NCBI GenBank assembly: GCA_002400845.2
Contig: NVRK02000009.1
Span: 1 to 35,671 of the forward strand
Reading direction: 5' to 3'
Source of the DNA: Hyphomicrobiales bacterium
Lineage (GTDB): Bacteria; Pseudomonadota; Alphaproteobacteria; Rhizobiales; Rhizobiaceae
DNA: 35,671 nt
Shown: piece after piece, positions 17,200-25,860 of the stretch
How the letters are laid out: each line of letters starts with the position of its first letter
Numbering within the stretch: position 1 is the first letter of the stretch
The notes under the pieces: generated by a model
The model's database searches: none
Seen by the model: the letters and a program-made list of their open reading frames with translations, nothing else
What the model was told of the DNA's origin: nothing
Position numbers and translations under genes: made by a program

Positions 17200-17451
17200 A
17201 TGGCAGAAGTAGTAATTTATACCAGAAAAATGTGTGGCTTTTGCACCGCGGCAAAAAATCTGTTCGCAAAAAAAGATGTGAAAATCACAGAACATGACGC
17301 GACTTTTGATCCAATCGTTCGTGAAGAAATGGTCAAACTTTCTGGCCGCAACACATTTCCTCAAGTCTTCATTGATGGCAAACACATTGGTGGATGTGAT
17401 GATTTGTTTGACATTGAAAGTCTTGGCGAATTGGATGCGTTGCTTGCATAA
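17200..17451 (+). CDS. grxC: glutaredoxin 3 (dithiol, Cys-Gly-Phe-Cys)
   Basis: This 83-residue glutathione-dependent oxidoreductase reduces disulfides and mixed glutathione disulfides. The active site is C12-G-F-C15 instead of the common CPYC. The TFPQVFIDGKHIGGCDDL block carries the cis-Pro and the glutathione-binding GG-x-DDL. AAGGA sits just before the ATG. It is followed after 12 bases by the nitrilase gene, as in many Hyphomicrobiales. Confidence 0.96.
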   Translation: MAEVVIYTRKMCGFCTAAKNLFAKKDVKITEHDATFDPIVREEMVKLSGRNTFPQVFIDGKHIGGCDDLFDIESLGELDALLA

Positions 17452-17463
17452 GGTCTAATTAAT

Positions 17464-18294
17464 ATGGGTATTTTAACGGTTGCGCTTATACAAATGCGTT
17501 CTTGTGGAGATGAAGTGAAGAACTTCATCACGCTTGAACAAATGGTGCGCGATGCTGCTAGCCAAGGTGCGATGTATGTTCAGTCACCTGAAATGACTGG
17601 TATGATTGAAAAAAATCCACGCAAATTGCTGGATGGTATTAACGCCCAAGAGGGTAATGTATTTTTTGATAAATGTGGCAAGCTTGCAAAAGAATTGGGC
17701 ATTTGGCTGCATATTGGATCGAATGCTGTAAAAGCTGATAATGACAAATGCTACAATCGCGCGGCAATCTTTTCACCATCAGGTGAGCAGGTTTGTAATT
17801 ATGATAAAATCCATATGTTTGATGTTGATCTTGGTGCTGGCAATCGCTGGAAAGAATCTGCGCGTTATGAAGCTGGCAATCAAAGCATGGTTGTTGATAT
17901 GGATGGTGTAAAGCTGGGGACAGCAATTTGTTACGATGTTCGTTTTCCGCAAATTTTTAGAAGCCAAGCAAAGTTGGGTGCAAAAATATTAACTTGCCCT
18001 GCGGCCTTTACCAAACCCAGCGGCGAAGCGCATTGGGAAATTTTACTTCGTGCCAGAGCGATTGAAAATGGGGCTTATATGTTGGCCGCCGCACAAGGCG
18101 GTGTTCATGAAGATGGGCGAGAGACTTATGGGCATTCAATGATTGTTGACCCATGGGGTACTATTGTTGCTGAATTAGAGCACAATGAGCCAGGGATTTT
18201 GGTTACAAAAATCGATTTGGAAAAAGTCGATGAAGCAAGGGCTAAAATTCCTGCATTGAATAATGAACGTAAATTTTCAATTGTGAGCGTTTAA
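17464..18294 (+). CDS. carbon-nitrogen hydrolase (nitrilase superfamily, Nit1/omega-amidase-like)
   Basis: This 276-residue hydrolase has the superfamily catalytic triad: E43 (SPEMTG), K115 (YDKIHMFDVDL) and C156 (GTAICYDVRFP). The KIHMFDVDL block and overall length fit the Nit1/Nit2 branch, which includes deaminated-glutathione amidase. Placement directly after a glutaredoxin gene makes a glutathione-repair role attractive, but this is inference. It is likely in one operon with grxC and the DUF1178 gene (24-base gap). Confidence 0.9.
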   Translation: MGILTVALIQMRSCGDEVKNFITLEQMVRDAASQGAMYVQSPEMTGMIEKNPRKLLDGINAQEGNVFFDKCGKLAKELGIWLHIGSNAVKADNDKCYNRAAIFSPSGEQVCNYDKIHMFDVDLGAGNRWKESARYEAGNQSMVVDMDGVKLGTAICYDVRFPQIFRSQAKLGAKILTCPAAFTKPSGEAHWEILLRARAIENGAYMLAAAQGGVHEDGRETYGHSMIVDPWGTIVAELEHNEPGILVTKIDLEKVDEARAKIPALNNERKFSIVSV

Positions 18295-18318
18295 GTAAGA
18301 TATGTGGTATAATTCTCT

Positions 18319-18891
18319 ATGATTAAATTTGCTTTAGGTTGCGATAACGAACATGAGTTCGAAGGATGGTTTGGTTCAAACGATGAATTTGTCCGTTTGC
18401 AAAAACGGGGCCTAGTTGATTGCCCCATTTGCAATAGCACAAAAATTGAGAAGCTTTTGATGGCGCCTGCCATTCCAAAAAAATCTAATGCTGTGGTTCT
18501 TACACAGGGCCAAGCTGCGAGTGAAAAATTGGAAGAAAAGGCTGATATATCTTGCATAGGCATGCCTTCTAAAGCGGCGGCAGAATTAACCGCGCAAATT
18601 GAGCCGTTAGAAAAGCCTTCTTCTACCGCTGTTGCAGTGCCCGAATTGCCGCCACAGTTGGCAGATGCTCACTTTGAAATGGTTGAAAAAATCCGTGCGT
18701 TTAAAAAACACGTGATTGATAATACCGAAGATGTTGGCAAAGATTTTGTGGAAGAGGCGCGCAAGATTCATTTTGGTGAAGCTGAAAAACGCGGTATTCA
18801 TGGCAAAGCCGATTTAGCAGAAGCCATTGAATTGGCGGAAGAGGGAATTGATGTTGTGCCAATTCCTGAATTGCCAGAAGAAAAAAACTAG
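18319..18891 (+). CDS. DUF1178 family protein
   Basis: At 190 residues, the N-terminus MIKFALGCDNEHEFEGWFGSN, followed by a CPIC pair, is the signature of DUF1178, found widely in alpha- and some betaproteobacteria. With the upstream Cys this may be a small rubredoxin-like or zinc-binding knuckle. The middle is variable and acidic. The C-terminus holds a conserved-looking region with F-x-E-E-A-R-K-I-H-F-G-E and KRGIHGKADLAEAIEL. Function is unknown. It is last in the grxC-nitrilase-DUF1178 run. Confidence 0.9.
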   Translation: MIKFALGCDNEHEFEGWFGSNDEFVRLQKRGLVDCPICNSTKIEKLLMAPAIPKKSNAVVLTQGQAASEKLEEKADISCIGMPSKAAAELTAQIEPLEKPSSTAVAVPELPPQLADAHFEMVEKIRAFKKHVIDNTEDVGKDFVEEARKIHFGEAEKRGIHGKADLAEAIELAEEGIDVVPIPELPEEKN

Positions 18892-18939
18892 CATTTTAGA
18901 AGCTAGCCTTCTTAAATTTTAAGCCTAATATTTAAACAT

Positions 18940-18972
18940 AAAAAAAGCGGTGAAATAAATCACCGCTTTAGC
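18940..18972 (-). terminator. terminator between convergent DUF1178 and chemoreceptor genes
   Basis: Ten-bp arms AAAGCGGTGA and TCACCGCTTT enclose a 6-base loop. The A-run on the left (18940-18946) becomes a U-tract for the leftward chemoreceptor transcript. On the right side TTTAGCTTT gives a weaker tract for the rightward operon, so it is probably bidirectional. Confidence 0.88.
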
Positions 18973-18998
18973 TTTAAATATCTAATTAAGAAGCTCGC

Positions 18999-20684
18999 TT
19001 AAGAAGCCATTGCGTATTCTTGGTGCTCATGTTCTGACACTTGGAATTTAGACATGTAGTTCTCTAATTCCCCAGCTTCATTTTGCAATGAGTGACAAGC
19101 CGCGGTTGCTTCTTCTGCCATTGCTGCGTTTTGCTGTGTGCCTTGTTCCATCTCACTAACAGTAGCGTTAACGCGTTTGATGGTTTCAGACTGTTCAGCA
19201 GAACTTTGAGCAATGCCATTAACAGCGCCACTGATTTGTAGAACTTGCGTTGCAATACGCTTAAGTGTTTCACCAGCTTCTGTTACCAGTTTAGAACCTT
19301 CAGAAACTTGCTCATCTGACTTAGTGATAAGGCCGGCAATTTCTTTTGCAGATTCTGCTGAGCGTTGAGCAAGGGCACGAACTTCTGCCGCAACAACCGC
19401 AAAGCCTTGTCCAGCTTCACCAGCACGGGCCGCTTCAACACCAGCGTTTAGCGCTAGTAGATTTGTTTGGAATGCAATTTCATCAATTGTTGAAATAATT
19501 TGACGAATTTCTGATGCAGAGCGTTCAATTTGAGACATCGCGTTTAGTGCGCGTTCAACGACTTCACCACTTTTTTGAGCATCTTTTTCAGATTCTTTAG
19601 CAATGGTTTGTGTATGTGCCGCGTTTTCAGCAGAGGTTAGAACTGCTTCAGTTAATGTATTTAACGTTGCCGCAGTTTCTTCTAATGCCATGGCTTGTTT
19701 TTCTGTTCTTGTAGAAAGATCCGTAGATGCTGCAACAATTTCTCTAACGCCAGTGCCCAGGCTGTCAGTAATTTTTAGCATGCCGCCAAATGTTGAACCA
19801 AGCTGGCCAATAGCGCTGTTTAAATCTGTGCGCAATGTTTCCATGTCTTTATCAAAGTCACGGTCGTTAATTCTTGATGTTAGATCGCCAGCTGCTAGTG
19901 CTTTTAGTGTTTGACCAATTTTGTTTACAGCATTTACACGGGCTGTAATGTCTGTTGCGAACTTTACAACTTTATGAACTTTGCCATTTGAATCGAAGAT
20001 TGGATTGTAAGATGCTTGGATGAATACTTCCTTGCCGCCTTTGCCGATGCGCTTAAATTCAGATGAAAAGAATTCACCCCTTCTAAGCCGAGGCCAAAAT
20101 TCTGCATATTCTTTACTATTGGCATGTTCTTGCTCAACAAAAATAGAGTGATGGCGACCTATAATTTCGTTTAGAGAGTAACCAACCGTTGTGCAAAAAT
20201 TTTCATTCGCTGTTTGAATGTTGCCATCAAGGTCAAACTCAATAACTGCTTGGGCACGAGAAATTGCGTTCATTTTGCCTTCGAAGTCAGCAAGTTTTGC
20301 TTTTTGATCGGTGATGTCTGATGCGAATTTTACGACTTTAACAACTTTGCCACTTTTGTTCATAATAGGATTGTATGTCGCTTGAATCCAGATTTCTTTA
20401 CCGCTTTTATCGATCCGCATATATTCACCAGAGCCAAATACTCCGTTTGCTAGATCGTCCCAGAATTTTTGATATTCGGCAGTTTTTGTGTGACCTGCTT
20501 CAACAAAAATTCTGTGATGCTTGCCAACAATTTCACTTTCATCATAGCCAAGTGCTTGGCAAAAATGTGGATTGGCTTTTAGAATAACGCCTCTTGTATC
20601 AAATTCAATTGTTGCTAATGATTTATCTAATGCAGTTAATACTGCTTTTGCGTTTCTGCCGCTATTTTGACTAATGCCGAACAT
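18999..20684 (-). CDS. soluble methyl-accepting chemotaxis protein with tandem PAS domains
   Basis: This 561-residue chemoreceptor has no transmembrane segment, so it should be cytoplasmic. Two PAS domains (about residues 18-130 and 138-252) are close copies of each other: both have HH-x-IFVE, YNPI and VVKFA-x-DIT. A HAMP-like linker (about 253-310) and a long signalling coiled coil follow. The conserved hairpin tip is [40 protein letters not shown], which contacts CheA/CheW. PAS-type receptors often sense redox, oxygen or flavin state, but no heme ligand can be assigned. There is no C-terminal NWETF-like tether for CheR/CheB. No other che gene is in the window. It sits alone between DUF1178 and ubiG. 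Confidence 0.93.
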   Translation of the reverse strand: MFGISQNSGRNAKAVLTALDKSLATIEFDTRGVILKANPHFCQALGYDESEIVGKHHRIFVEAGHTKTAEYQKFWDDLANGVFGSGEYMRIDKSGKEIWIQATYNPIMNKSGKVVKVVKFASDITDQKAKLADFEGKMNAISRAQAVIEFDLDGNIQTANENFCTTVGYSLNEIIGRHHSIFVEQEHANSKEYAEFWPRLRRGEFFSSEFKRIGKGGKEVFIQASYNPIFDSNGKVHKVVKFATDITARVNAVNKIGQTLKALAAGDLTSRINDRDFDKDMETLRTDLNSAIGQLGSTFGGMLKITDSLGTGVREIVAASTDLSTRTEKQAMALEETAATLNTLTEAVLTSAENAAHTQTIAKESEKDAQKSGEVVERALNAMSQIERSASEIRQIISTIDEIAFQTNLLALNAGVEAARAGEAGQGFAVVAAEVRALAQRSAESAKEIAGLITKSDEQVSEGSKLVTEAGETLKRIATQVLQISGAVNGIAQSSAEQSETIKRVNATVSEMEQGTQQNAAMAEEATAACHSLQNEAGELENYMSKFQVSEHEHQEYAMAS

Positions 20685-20700
20685 GTTTACCCCATAGTGT

Positions 20701-20719
20701 GATGCTTCCTGTAAGCATC
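20701..20719 (-). repeat. hairpin in the chemoreceptor 5' leader
   Basis: Perfect 7-bp arms are separated by 5 bases. In leftward mRNA the loop is ACAGG, and the hairpin ends 16 bases before the ATG. It is close enough to affect translation initiation. Confidence 0.45.
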
Positions 20720-20995
20720 TATATTACTTAGAGATCAAATTGCCTGTTCAATGTGGTAGTTATTACACGCCCAAACCATGAGTAATTTCGCATGCTAGTG
20801 CGAATTTAATTGGCAATTCCCCTGCTAAGAGACCCGCCTTCGTCGTCATGAATTCTAGCAGAACAAATTAAACCAAATCATTTTGGTATGTGTCTACCAC
20901 CGGTTATATTTTTAGGGCGTTACAATTTGGTTAACAAATGTGAAATAAAACTATTAGAACGCAACATAAGTGCATTTTAAGAGGTTATTTTGGTT

Positions 20996-21025
20996 AAAAA
21001 CACCAATATCTACCTCTAATTGGTG
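20996..21025 (-). terminator. terminator after ubiG
   Basis: Seven-bp arms CACCAAT (21001-21007) and ATTGGTG (21019-21025) are followed, in the leftward direction, by five U (A-run 20996-21000). It lies about 10 bases after the ubiG stop. An alternative pairing AATATC/GATATT uses overlapping bases. Confidence 0.65.
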
Positions 21026-21034
21026 ATATTGTAA

Positions 21035-21787
21035 TTATGCAACCCTTTTACCTAGCAGCATATAGTTTACATCCATATCACGAGATTTATTCCATTGATC
21101 GGTGAATGGATTGTAAAATACGCCTGTTTGATCGAGAATTGCTACGCCTTCTTTTTTAAGAGGGGCGATGATTTCATCAGGTTTTACTAGCTTTTCGTAT
21201 TGGTGCGTACCTTCTGGCAGCCAGCGCAATACTTTTTCGGCCATGAAAATAGCCAAAGCGCGGGCTTTGGGTGTTCTGTTAATGGTTGCGACAAATATTA
21301 AACCATTGGGTTTTAGCATTTTTGCACATGAGGAGATGAACAAATTTACATCCGCAACATGCTCAACGACTTCCATGTTTAAAATCACATCAAATTTTTC
21401 GCCAGCGGCTTCTAGGTCTTCTGAGGTTGTGGCTCTGTAATCAATTTTTAAGTTAGATTGTTTGGCATGAATTTTGGCAACTTCAATGTTTACTTCACTT
21501 GCATCTGCGCCAACAATAGTTGCGCCCATTTTTGCCATTGGTTCACATAATAATCCGCCGCCACAGCCTATGTCTAAAATACGAAGACCTTTTAAAGCTT
21601 GTGGGTTCTTATAGTCACGATCAAAGTTTTCGCATAAATGTTCTTTAATATATTGTAGGCGCACTGGATTGAATTTGTGTAACGGCTTGAACTTACCAGT
21701 TGGGCTCCACCATTCTGCGGCCATTGCAGAAAAACGATCTACGTCGGCTTGGTCTATTGTGCTTTTTTTAGTGCTGTTATTTGCCAT
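21035..21787 (-). CDS. ubiG: ubiquinone biosynthesis O-methyltransferase
   Basis: This 250-residue SAM-dependent enzyme makes both O-methylations of the ubiquinone ring. It has the classic motif [19 protein letters not shown], an acidic post-I GADAS, and the [13 protein letters not shown] motif. The [19 protein letters not shown] segment is specific to UbiG/Coq3. N-terminal [29 protein letters not shown] is also typical. It is divergent from lysC, an arrangement I recall in Hyphomicrobiales. It is peripheral to the inner membrane in related bacteria. Confidence 0.97.
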   Translation of the reverse strand: MANNSTKKSTIDQADVDRFSAMAAEWWSPTGKFKPLHKFNPVRLQYIKEHLCENFDRDYKNPQALKGLRILDIGCGGGLLCEPMAKMGATIVGADASEVNIEVAKIHAKQSNLKIDYRATTSEDLEAAGEKFDVILNMEVVEHVADVNLFISSCAKMLKPNGLIFVATINRTPKARALAIFMAEKVLRWLPEGTHQYEKLVKPDEIIAPLKKEGVAILDQTGVFYNPFTDQWNKSRDMDVNYMLLGKRVA

Positions 21788-21826
21788 TAGATTTACTTGC
21801 TGATTTTGCTTTAGATTGCGTACTTC

Positions 21827-21849
21827 ATTATAGAATGTTTTTCTATAAT
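21827..21849. repeat. perfect dyad upstream of ubiG
   Basis: Nine-bp arms ATTATAGAA and TTCTATAAT are separated by 5 bases, 40-62 bp upstream of the ubiG ATG. It is either a leader hairpin or an operator. On the rightward strand it is far upstream of lysC. Confidence 0.5.
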
Positions 21850-21977
21850 TAGGAATGATATTATCAAAGGTGTCGTAAAGGCTTAAGTCAAGTGGGGTGT
21901 TGTCGCATGATGATAGGCAATATTGCTACTCACTGAACTATTATTGAACTATCAAGCGATCTGATTTTTGTATCTAC

Positions 21978-22006
21978 TTGCCACAACTCCCTATATTCAG
22001 TATGAA
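21978..22006 (+). promoter_or_regulatory. probable lysC promoter
   Basis: TTGCCA (21978-21983) and TATGAA (22001-22006) are separated by exactly 17 bp. This predicts a start near 22013 and a leader of about 58 bases. No lysine-riboswitch structure is possible in so short a leader. Confidence 0.4.
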
Positions 22007-22070
22007 ACGCTGGCGCTCCAACCTTTATTAAGGTGTGGAGCATTTTATTGAATTTAAGGACTTGATTGCT

Positions 22071-23327
22071 ATGGCACGTATTGTGCTCAAATTTGGTGGT
22101 ACCTCTGTTGCGGATATGGATCGTATTCGCAATGTTGCTCGCCACGTTAAACGCGAAGTTGATGCAGGCCATGAAGTGGCCGTTGTTGTTTCTGCCATGT
22201 CTGGCAAAACCAATGAATTGGTTGGTTGGGCACGAGATGCTTCTCCTATGCATGATGCGCGTGAATATGATTCAATTGTTGCTTCTGGTGAGCAAGTAAC
22301 TGCTGGTCTTTTAGCCATTACCCTTCAAGGTATTGGCGTTGATGCCCGCTCGTGGCTTGGTTGGCAAATACCTATTCGTACAAATGGCGCGCATGGTGCT
22401 GCTCGTATCGAAGATATTGACGGCAGCGAAATAATTAAACGCTTTGAAACGGGCCAAGTTGCTGTTGTTGCTGGTTTTCAGGGTATTAGTGATGATAACC
22501 GCATTGCGACTTTGGGTCGTGGCGGATCTGATACAAGTGCCGTAGCAATTGCTGCTGCAATTAAAGCAGATAGATGTGATATTTATACCGACGTTGATGG
22601 GGTTTATACAACAGACCCTCGCATGGCACCAAAAGCCCGGCGTTTGGATAAAATATCCTTTGAAGAAATGTTAGAGATGGCATCGCTTGGCGCTAAAGTG
22701 CTACAGGTGCGCTCTGTTGAACTTGCCATGGTACATGGCGTAACAATGTTTGTGCGTTCTAGTTTTGATGACCCTGATTCAATTGATTCAGGCCCAAATG
22801 CAAAACCAACCGGAACGATGATTTGTAGTGAGGAAGATATTGTGGAAAAGCAAGTAGTAACAGGAATAGCCTATTCACGTGATGAAGCTCAGATTTCTCT
22901 TCGACGTTTGCCAGATAAACCTGGTATTTCAGCCGCAATTTTTGGTCCATTGGCGCAAGAATATGTGAATGTAGATATGATTGTACAAAGTGTCTCTGAA
23001 GATGGTTCGTACACTGATATGACTTTTACAGTTCCTGAAGGGGACATGGAAAAAGCTACGAAAGTGCTTGAAGCCAATAAAGAAAAAATTGGTTATGAGA
23101 TTATGCAGAATGACAAAGGTCTTGTAAAAGTCTCTGTTATTGGCATGGGCATGCGTAGCCATGCAGGTGTGGCGGCTACTGCATTTTCTGCATTGGCTGA
23201 AAAAGGCATCAACATTAGAGCTATAACGACATCGGAAATTAAATTTTCTGTGCTTATTGATGCTGATTATACAGAACTTGCGGTGCGTACTCTGCATACT
23301 GTTTATGGTTTAGATAGCGCGGCTTAA
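22071..23327 (+). CDS. lysC: aspartate kinase
   Basis: This enzyme phosphorylates aspartate, the first step to lysine, threonine, methionine and diaminopimelate (a peptidoglycan residue). From the ATG at 22071 it has 418 residues. The kinase domain starts MARIVLKFGGTSVAD and includes LGRGGSDTSAVA and DGVYTTDPR. Two ACT domains lie in the C-terminal part (about 270-418), with the ISAAIFGPLAQEYVNVDMIVQ and TAFSALAEKGINIRAI segments for feedback by lysine and/or threonine. A GTG at 22035 would add twelve residues but does not match the family start; AAGGA lies 11 bases before the ATG. Confidence 0.97.
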   Translation: MARIVLKFGGTSVADMDRIRNVARHVKREVDAGHEVAVVVSAMSGKTNELVGWARDASPMHDAREYDSIVASGEQVTAGLLAITLQGIGVDARSWLGWQIPIRTNGAHGAARIEDIDGSEIIKRFETGQVAVVAGFQGISDDNRIATLGRGGSDTSAVAIAAAIKADRCDIYTDVDGVYTTDPRMAPKARRLDKISFEEMLEMASLGAKVLQVRSVELAMVHGVTMFVRSSFDDPDSIDSGPNAKPTGTMICSEEDIVEKQVVTGIAYSRDEAQISLRRLPDKPGISAAIFGPLAQEYVNVDMIVQSVSEDGSYTDMTFTVPEGDMEKATKVLEANKEKIGYEIMQNDKGLVKVSVIGMGMRSHAGVAATAFSALAEKGINIRAITTSEIKFSVLIDADYTELAVRTLHTVYGLDSAA

Positions 23328-23335
23328 CTTAGTTA

Positions 23336-23369
23336 AACAAAGAACAATCTTTGTTGTACTCCGCTTTTT
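23336..23369 (+). terminator. possible terminator or attenuator after lysC
   Basis: Perfect 8-bp arms AACAAAGA and TCTTTGTT have a 4-base loop and lie nine bases after the lysC stop. A T6 run follows at 23364-23369, eight bases past the stem. That is too far for a standard terminator, so partial readthrough into ptsP is likely. Confidence 0.4.
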
Positions 23370-23396
23370 TCATTGCGTTATGATGTGTAATTTTAA

Positions 23397-23419
23397 AAGA
23401 GCATATTAAGTTTGCTCTT
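23397..23419 (+). repeat. hairpin in the ptsP leader
   Basis: Arms AAGAGCA and TGCTCTT are separated by 9 bases and end 14 bases before the AAGGGGG ribosome site. It could modulate ptsP translation. Confidence 0.4.
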
Positions 23420-23447
23420 AAACTTCTATTTTAAAGGGGGCAATTAG

Positions 23448-25721
23448 GTGACAGAGAAAACTGAATCCAATTTAGGCCCACGTGTTTTATTAAAGTTGCT
23501 ACGAGAAGTGATGGCAAAAACGCTTGGCGCGCAAGAACGCCTTGATGAAATTGTTTCTCATATCGCGTCTAGCATGACTGCTGAAGTTTGCTCTGTTTAT
23601 GCGTTGCGTTCTGACAATGTATTAGAACTGTTTGCTACAGAAGGGCTTAATTCTAGCGCTGTTCATGAAGCGATACTTAATGTTGGGCAGGGTCTTGTTG
23701 GTACCATTGCTGCAACTGCAAAAACGCTTAACCTTGAAAATGCAAAAAACCATCCAGCTTTTGCATTTATCCCTGAAACTGGCGAAGAAAAATATAAATC
23801 GTTTTTAGGCGTACCCATTTTACGCTCTGGGCGTGCCATTGGCGTATTGGTGGTTCAAAACATGGTGGAGCGCTTATACCATGAAGTTGAGATTGAAGCT
23901 TTAGAAACGACAGCTATGGTTTTGGCTGAGCTTATTGCAGCAGGTCAATTAGAAGGGCTTGATAAAAAAGGCACTGGCCTTGATCTTACAAGAGCGATTA
24001 AATTGAGTGGATCGTCACTTGCTGATGGCATTGGTATTGGCCAAGTGGTTTTGCACCAACCACGGGTTGTCGTTACAAATTTATTTAATGAAGATGAAGT
24101 ATATGAAAAACAACGGCTAGATGAAGCTCTTGGTAACATACGTATTTCTATAGATGATATGTTGGGCCATGATAATGTGGCGCGTGAAGGCGAACACCGC
24201 GATGTGCTTGAGGCTTATCGCATGTTTGCCAATGACCGTGGCTGGGTGCGGCGCATGAAAGACGCCATTGTAAATGGCTTAACCGCAGAAGCAGCTGTTG
24301 AAAAAGTTCAAAGTGATAATAGAGCGCGTATGATGCGCCAATCTGATCCCTATATGCGTGAGCGGCTTCATGATTTTGATGATCTTGCTTATCGTCTATT
24401 ACGGGAGTTAGTTGGCAAGGATGGCGAATCTGATAAAGAGCCGCCAGCAAACTGTATTGTGGTTGCACGCAATATGGGCGCTGCAGAATTGTTGGATTAT
24501 AATGGCCCGTCATTGCGCGGTTTAATTCTTGAAGAAGGCTCGCCTTCGTCACATGTGGTAATTGTTGCGCGGGCATTGGGCATTCCTGTTATTGGACAAA
24601 CAGTAGAGGCGGTGTCGCTTGCAGAAAGCGGAAATCGTATCATTGTTGATGGGCAAGAAGGCGTTATTTATATTCGGCCAACAGATGATACTTTAACATC
24701 TTATAGAGAAAAAGTTGCGTTGTTAGAAAAGCGTCAGGAAGTTTATGCGAAACTACGTGATGAACCTGCTGTTTCTAAAGATGGACAAACGGTTGAGCTT
24801 TTAATGAATGCTGGCCTTTTAATGGATTTGCCAAATATTGAAATTACGGGCGCTGATGGTATCGGGCTGTTTAGAACTGAATTACAATTTATGGTAGCCT
24901 CTAGGTTTCCAAGGCCCGGCGAGCAAGAAACATTATATCGTGATGTGCTTGATGGGGCAGGTGATAAGCCTGTAACGTTTAGAACGTTGGATATTGGCGG
25001 CGATAAAGTTTTGCCGTACTTACGTTCTGAACAAGAAGAAAATCCAGCGCTTGGATGGAGAGCCGTTAGGCTTTCACTAGATCGACCTGGCTTAATTAAA
25101 AGCCAAGTTCGTGCCTTATTGAGGGCTGCAGGAAATCGCGATCTAAGATTGATGATTCCAATGGTAACTGAAACTAGAGAGATTTATAAAGTTCGAGAAA
25201 TCATTGACGGTGAAATCGAATTGTTGAAAAAATTCGATCACGCTATTCCAAATACATTAAATTTAGGCACTATGATTGAAGTGCCTGCTTTGCTTTTTCA
25301 ATTAGATGAATTGATGGAAGCTGTTGATTTTGTATCTGTTGGTTCTAATGATTTGTTTCAATTTATGGCGGCAAGCGACAGAGGGAATGCACGAATTGCG
25401 AGACGTTTTGATCCGTTAAGTCGATCATTCTTGCGAGTTCTTCATAAAATAATTGTTGCGGGTAAGGAGTACAACACACCTGTAACATTGTGTGGCGAGC
25501 TTGCTTCAAGACCTATTTCTGCACTGGCGTTGTTCGGCCTTGGTTACAGGTCAGTTTCGATGACCAGCGCTGCAATTGGCCCTGTAAAAGCGACGTTGTT
25601 GGAAACTAACATTTCTGTGCTTGAAAAGAAATTATTAGCAGAAATTGCAAAGCCAGCAGGTGGGCAGACCATTCGTGAATTTTTAATTGATTTTGCGGAC
25701 GCGAATGCAATTCCGTATTAG
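23448..25721 (+). CDS. ptsP: phosphoenolpyruvate-protein phosphotransferase PtsP (enzyme I-Ntr)
   Basis: This 757-residue protein starts the nitrogen-related phosphotransfer chain, passing phosphate from PEP to NPr (PtsO) and EIIA-Ntr (PtsN). An N-terminal GAF domain (about 20-165) senses nitrogen status, via glutamine and 2-oxoglutarate in relatives. The enzyme I N-domain and swivel domain follow, with phospho-His369 in EEGSPSSHVVIVARALGIP. The PEP-binding barrel carries GADGIGLFRTELQFM, SVGSNDLFQFM and the CGELASRP cysteine loop. The start is GTG at 23448 with AAGGGGG 7 bases upstream. The lysC-ptsP-prfA order is conserved in Hyphomicrobiales (from memory). PtsO and PtsN are not in the window. 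Confidence 0.96.
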   Translation: MTEKTESNLGPRVLLKLLREVMAKTLGAQERLDEIVSHIASSMTAEVCSVYALRSDNVLELFATEGLNSSAVHEAILNVGQGLVGTIAATAKTLNLENAKNHPAFAFIPETGEEKYKSFLGVPILRSGRAIGVLVVQNMVERLYHEVEIEALETTAMVLAELIAAGQLEGLDKKGTGLDLTRAIKLSGSSLADGIGIGQVVLHQPRVVVTNLFNEDEVYEKQRLDEALGNIRISIDDMLGHDNVAREGEHRDVLEAYRMFANDRGWVRRMKDAIVNGLTAEAAVEKVQSDNRARMMRQSDPYMRERLHDFDDLAYRLLRELVGKDGESDKEPPANCIVVARNMGAAELLDYNGPSLRGLILEEGSPSSHVVIVARALGIPVIGQTVEAVSLAESGNRIIVDGQEGVIYIRPTDDTLTSYREKVALLEKRQEVYAKLRDEPAVSKDGQTVELLMNAGLLMDLPNIEITGADGIGLFRTELQFMVASRFPRPGEQETLYRDVLDGAGDKPVTFRTLDIGGDKVLPYLRSEQEENPALGWRAVRLSLDRPGLIKSQVRALLRAAGNRDLRLMIPMVTETREIYKVREIIDGEIELLKKFDHAIPNTLNLGTMIEVPALLFQLDELMEAVDFVSVGSNDLFQFMAASDRGNARIARRFDPLSRSFLRVLHKIIVAGKEYNTPVTLCGELASRPISALALFGLGYRSVSMTSAAIGPVKATLLETNISVLEKKLLAEIAKPAGGQTIREFLIDFADANAIPY

Positions 25722-25806
25722 TACAATATAAGCATTTGTTATTTTTGCTAAACGGGCTAAACGTAACTTGAATAATTTCAAAGTATAGAAACAGACACAT
25801 TTTAAT

Positions 25807-25818
25807 GCTCAATTGAGC
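25807..25818. repeat. 12-bp perfect palindrome upstream of prfA
   Basis: GCTCAATTGAGC has no loop and a further GAGC half-site at 25829-25832. It lies 43-54 bases before the prfA start. It may be an operator; the protein is unknown. Confidence 0.35.
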
Positions 25819-25860
25819 CTTGAAATTTGAGCGCAGAATTAAGCCAAGAGTTAGAGCTAC

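Larger units (their letters stand above)
20685..21034. other. 350-bp region upstream of the chemoreceptor gene and after ubiG
   Basis: No gene or RNA is recognised. It holds two dyads: 20701-20719 (arms GATGCTT/AAGCATC) and 20787-20804 (arms TTCGCA/TGCGAA). The ubiG terminator is at its right end. The promoter of the chemoreceptor gene must be here, but no clear -10/-35 pair stands out. Confidence 0.45.

Noticed and set aside
20685..21034. tRNA or small RNA gene in the chemoreceptor/ubiG gap
   Set aside because: I could not find a T-arm GTTC-type sequence with a matching cloverleaf. Only small dyads and the ubiG terminator are visible.
22007..22070. lysine riboswitch before lysC
   Set aside because: The predicted leader is only about 58 bases and lacks the large multi-helix structure. 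A riboswitch would need about 170 bases.
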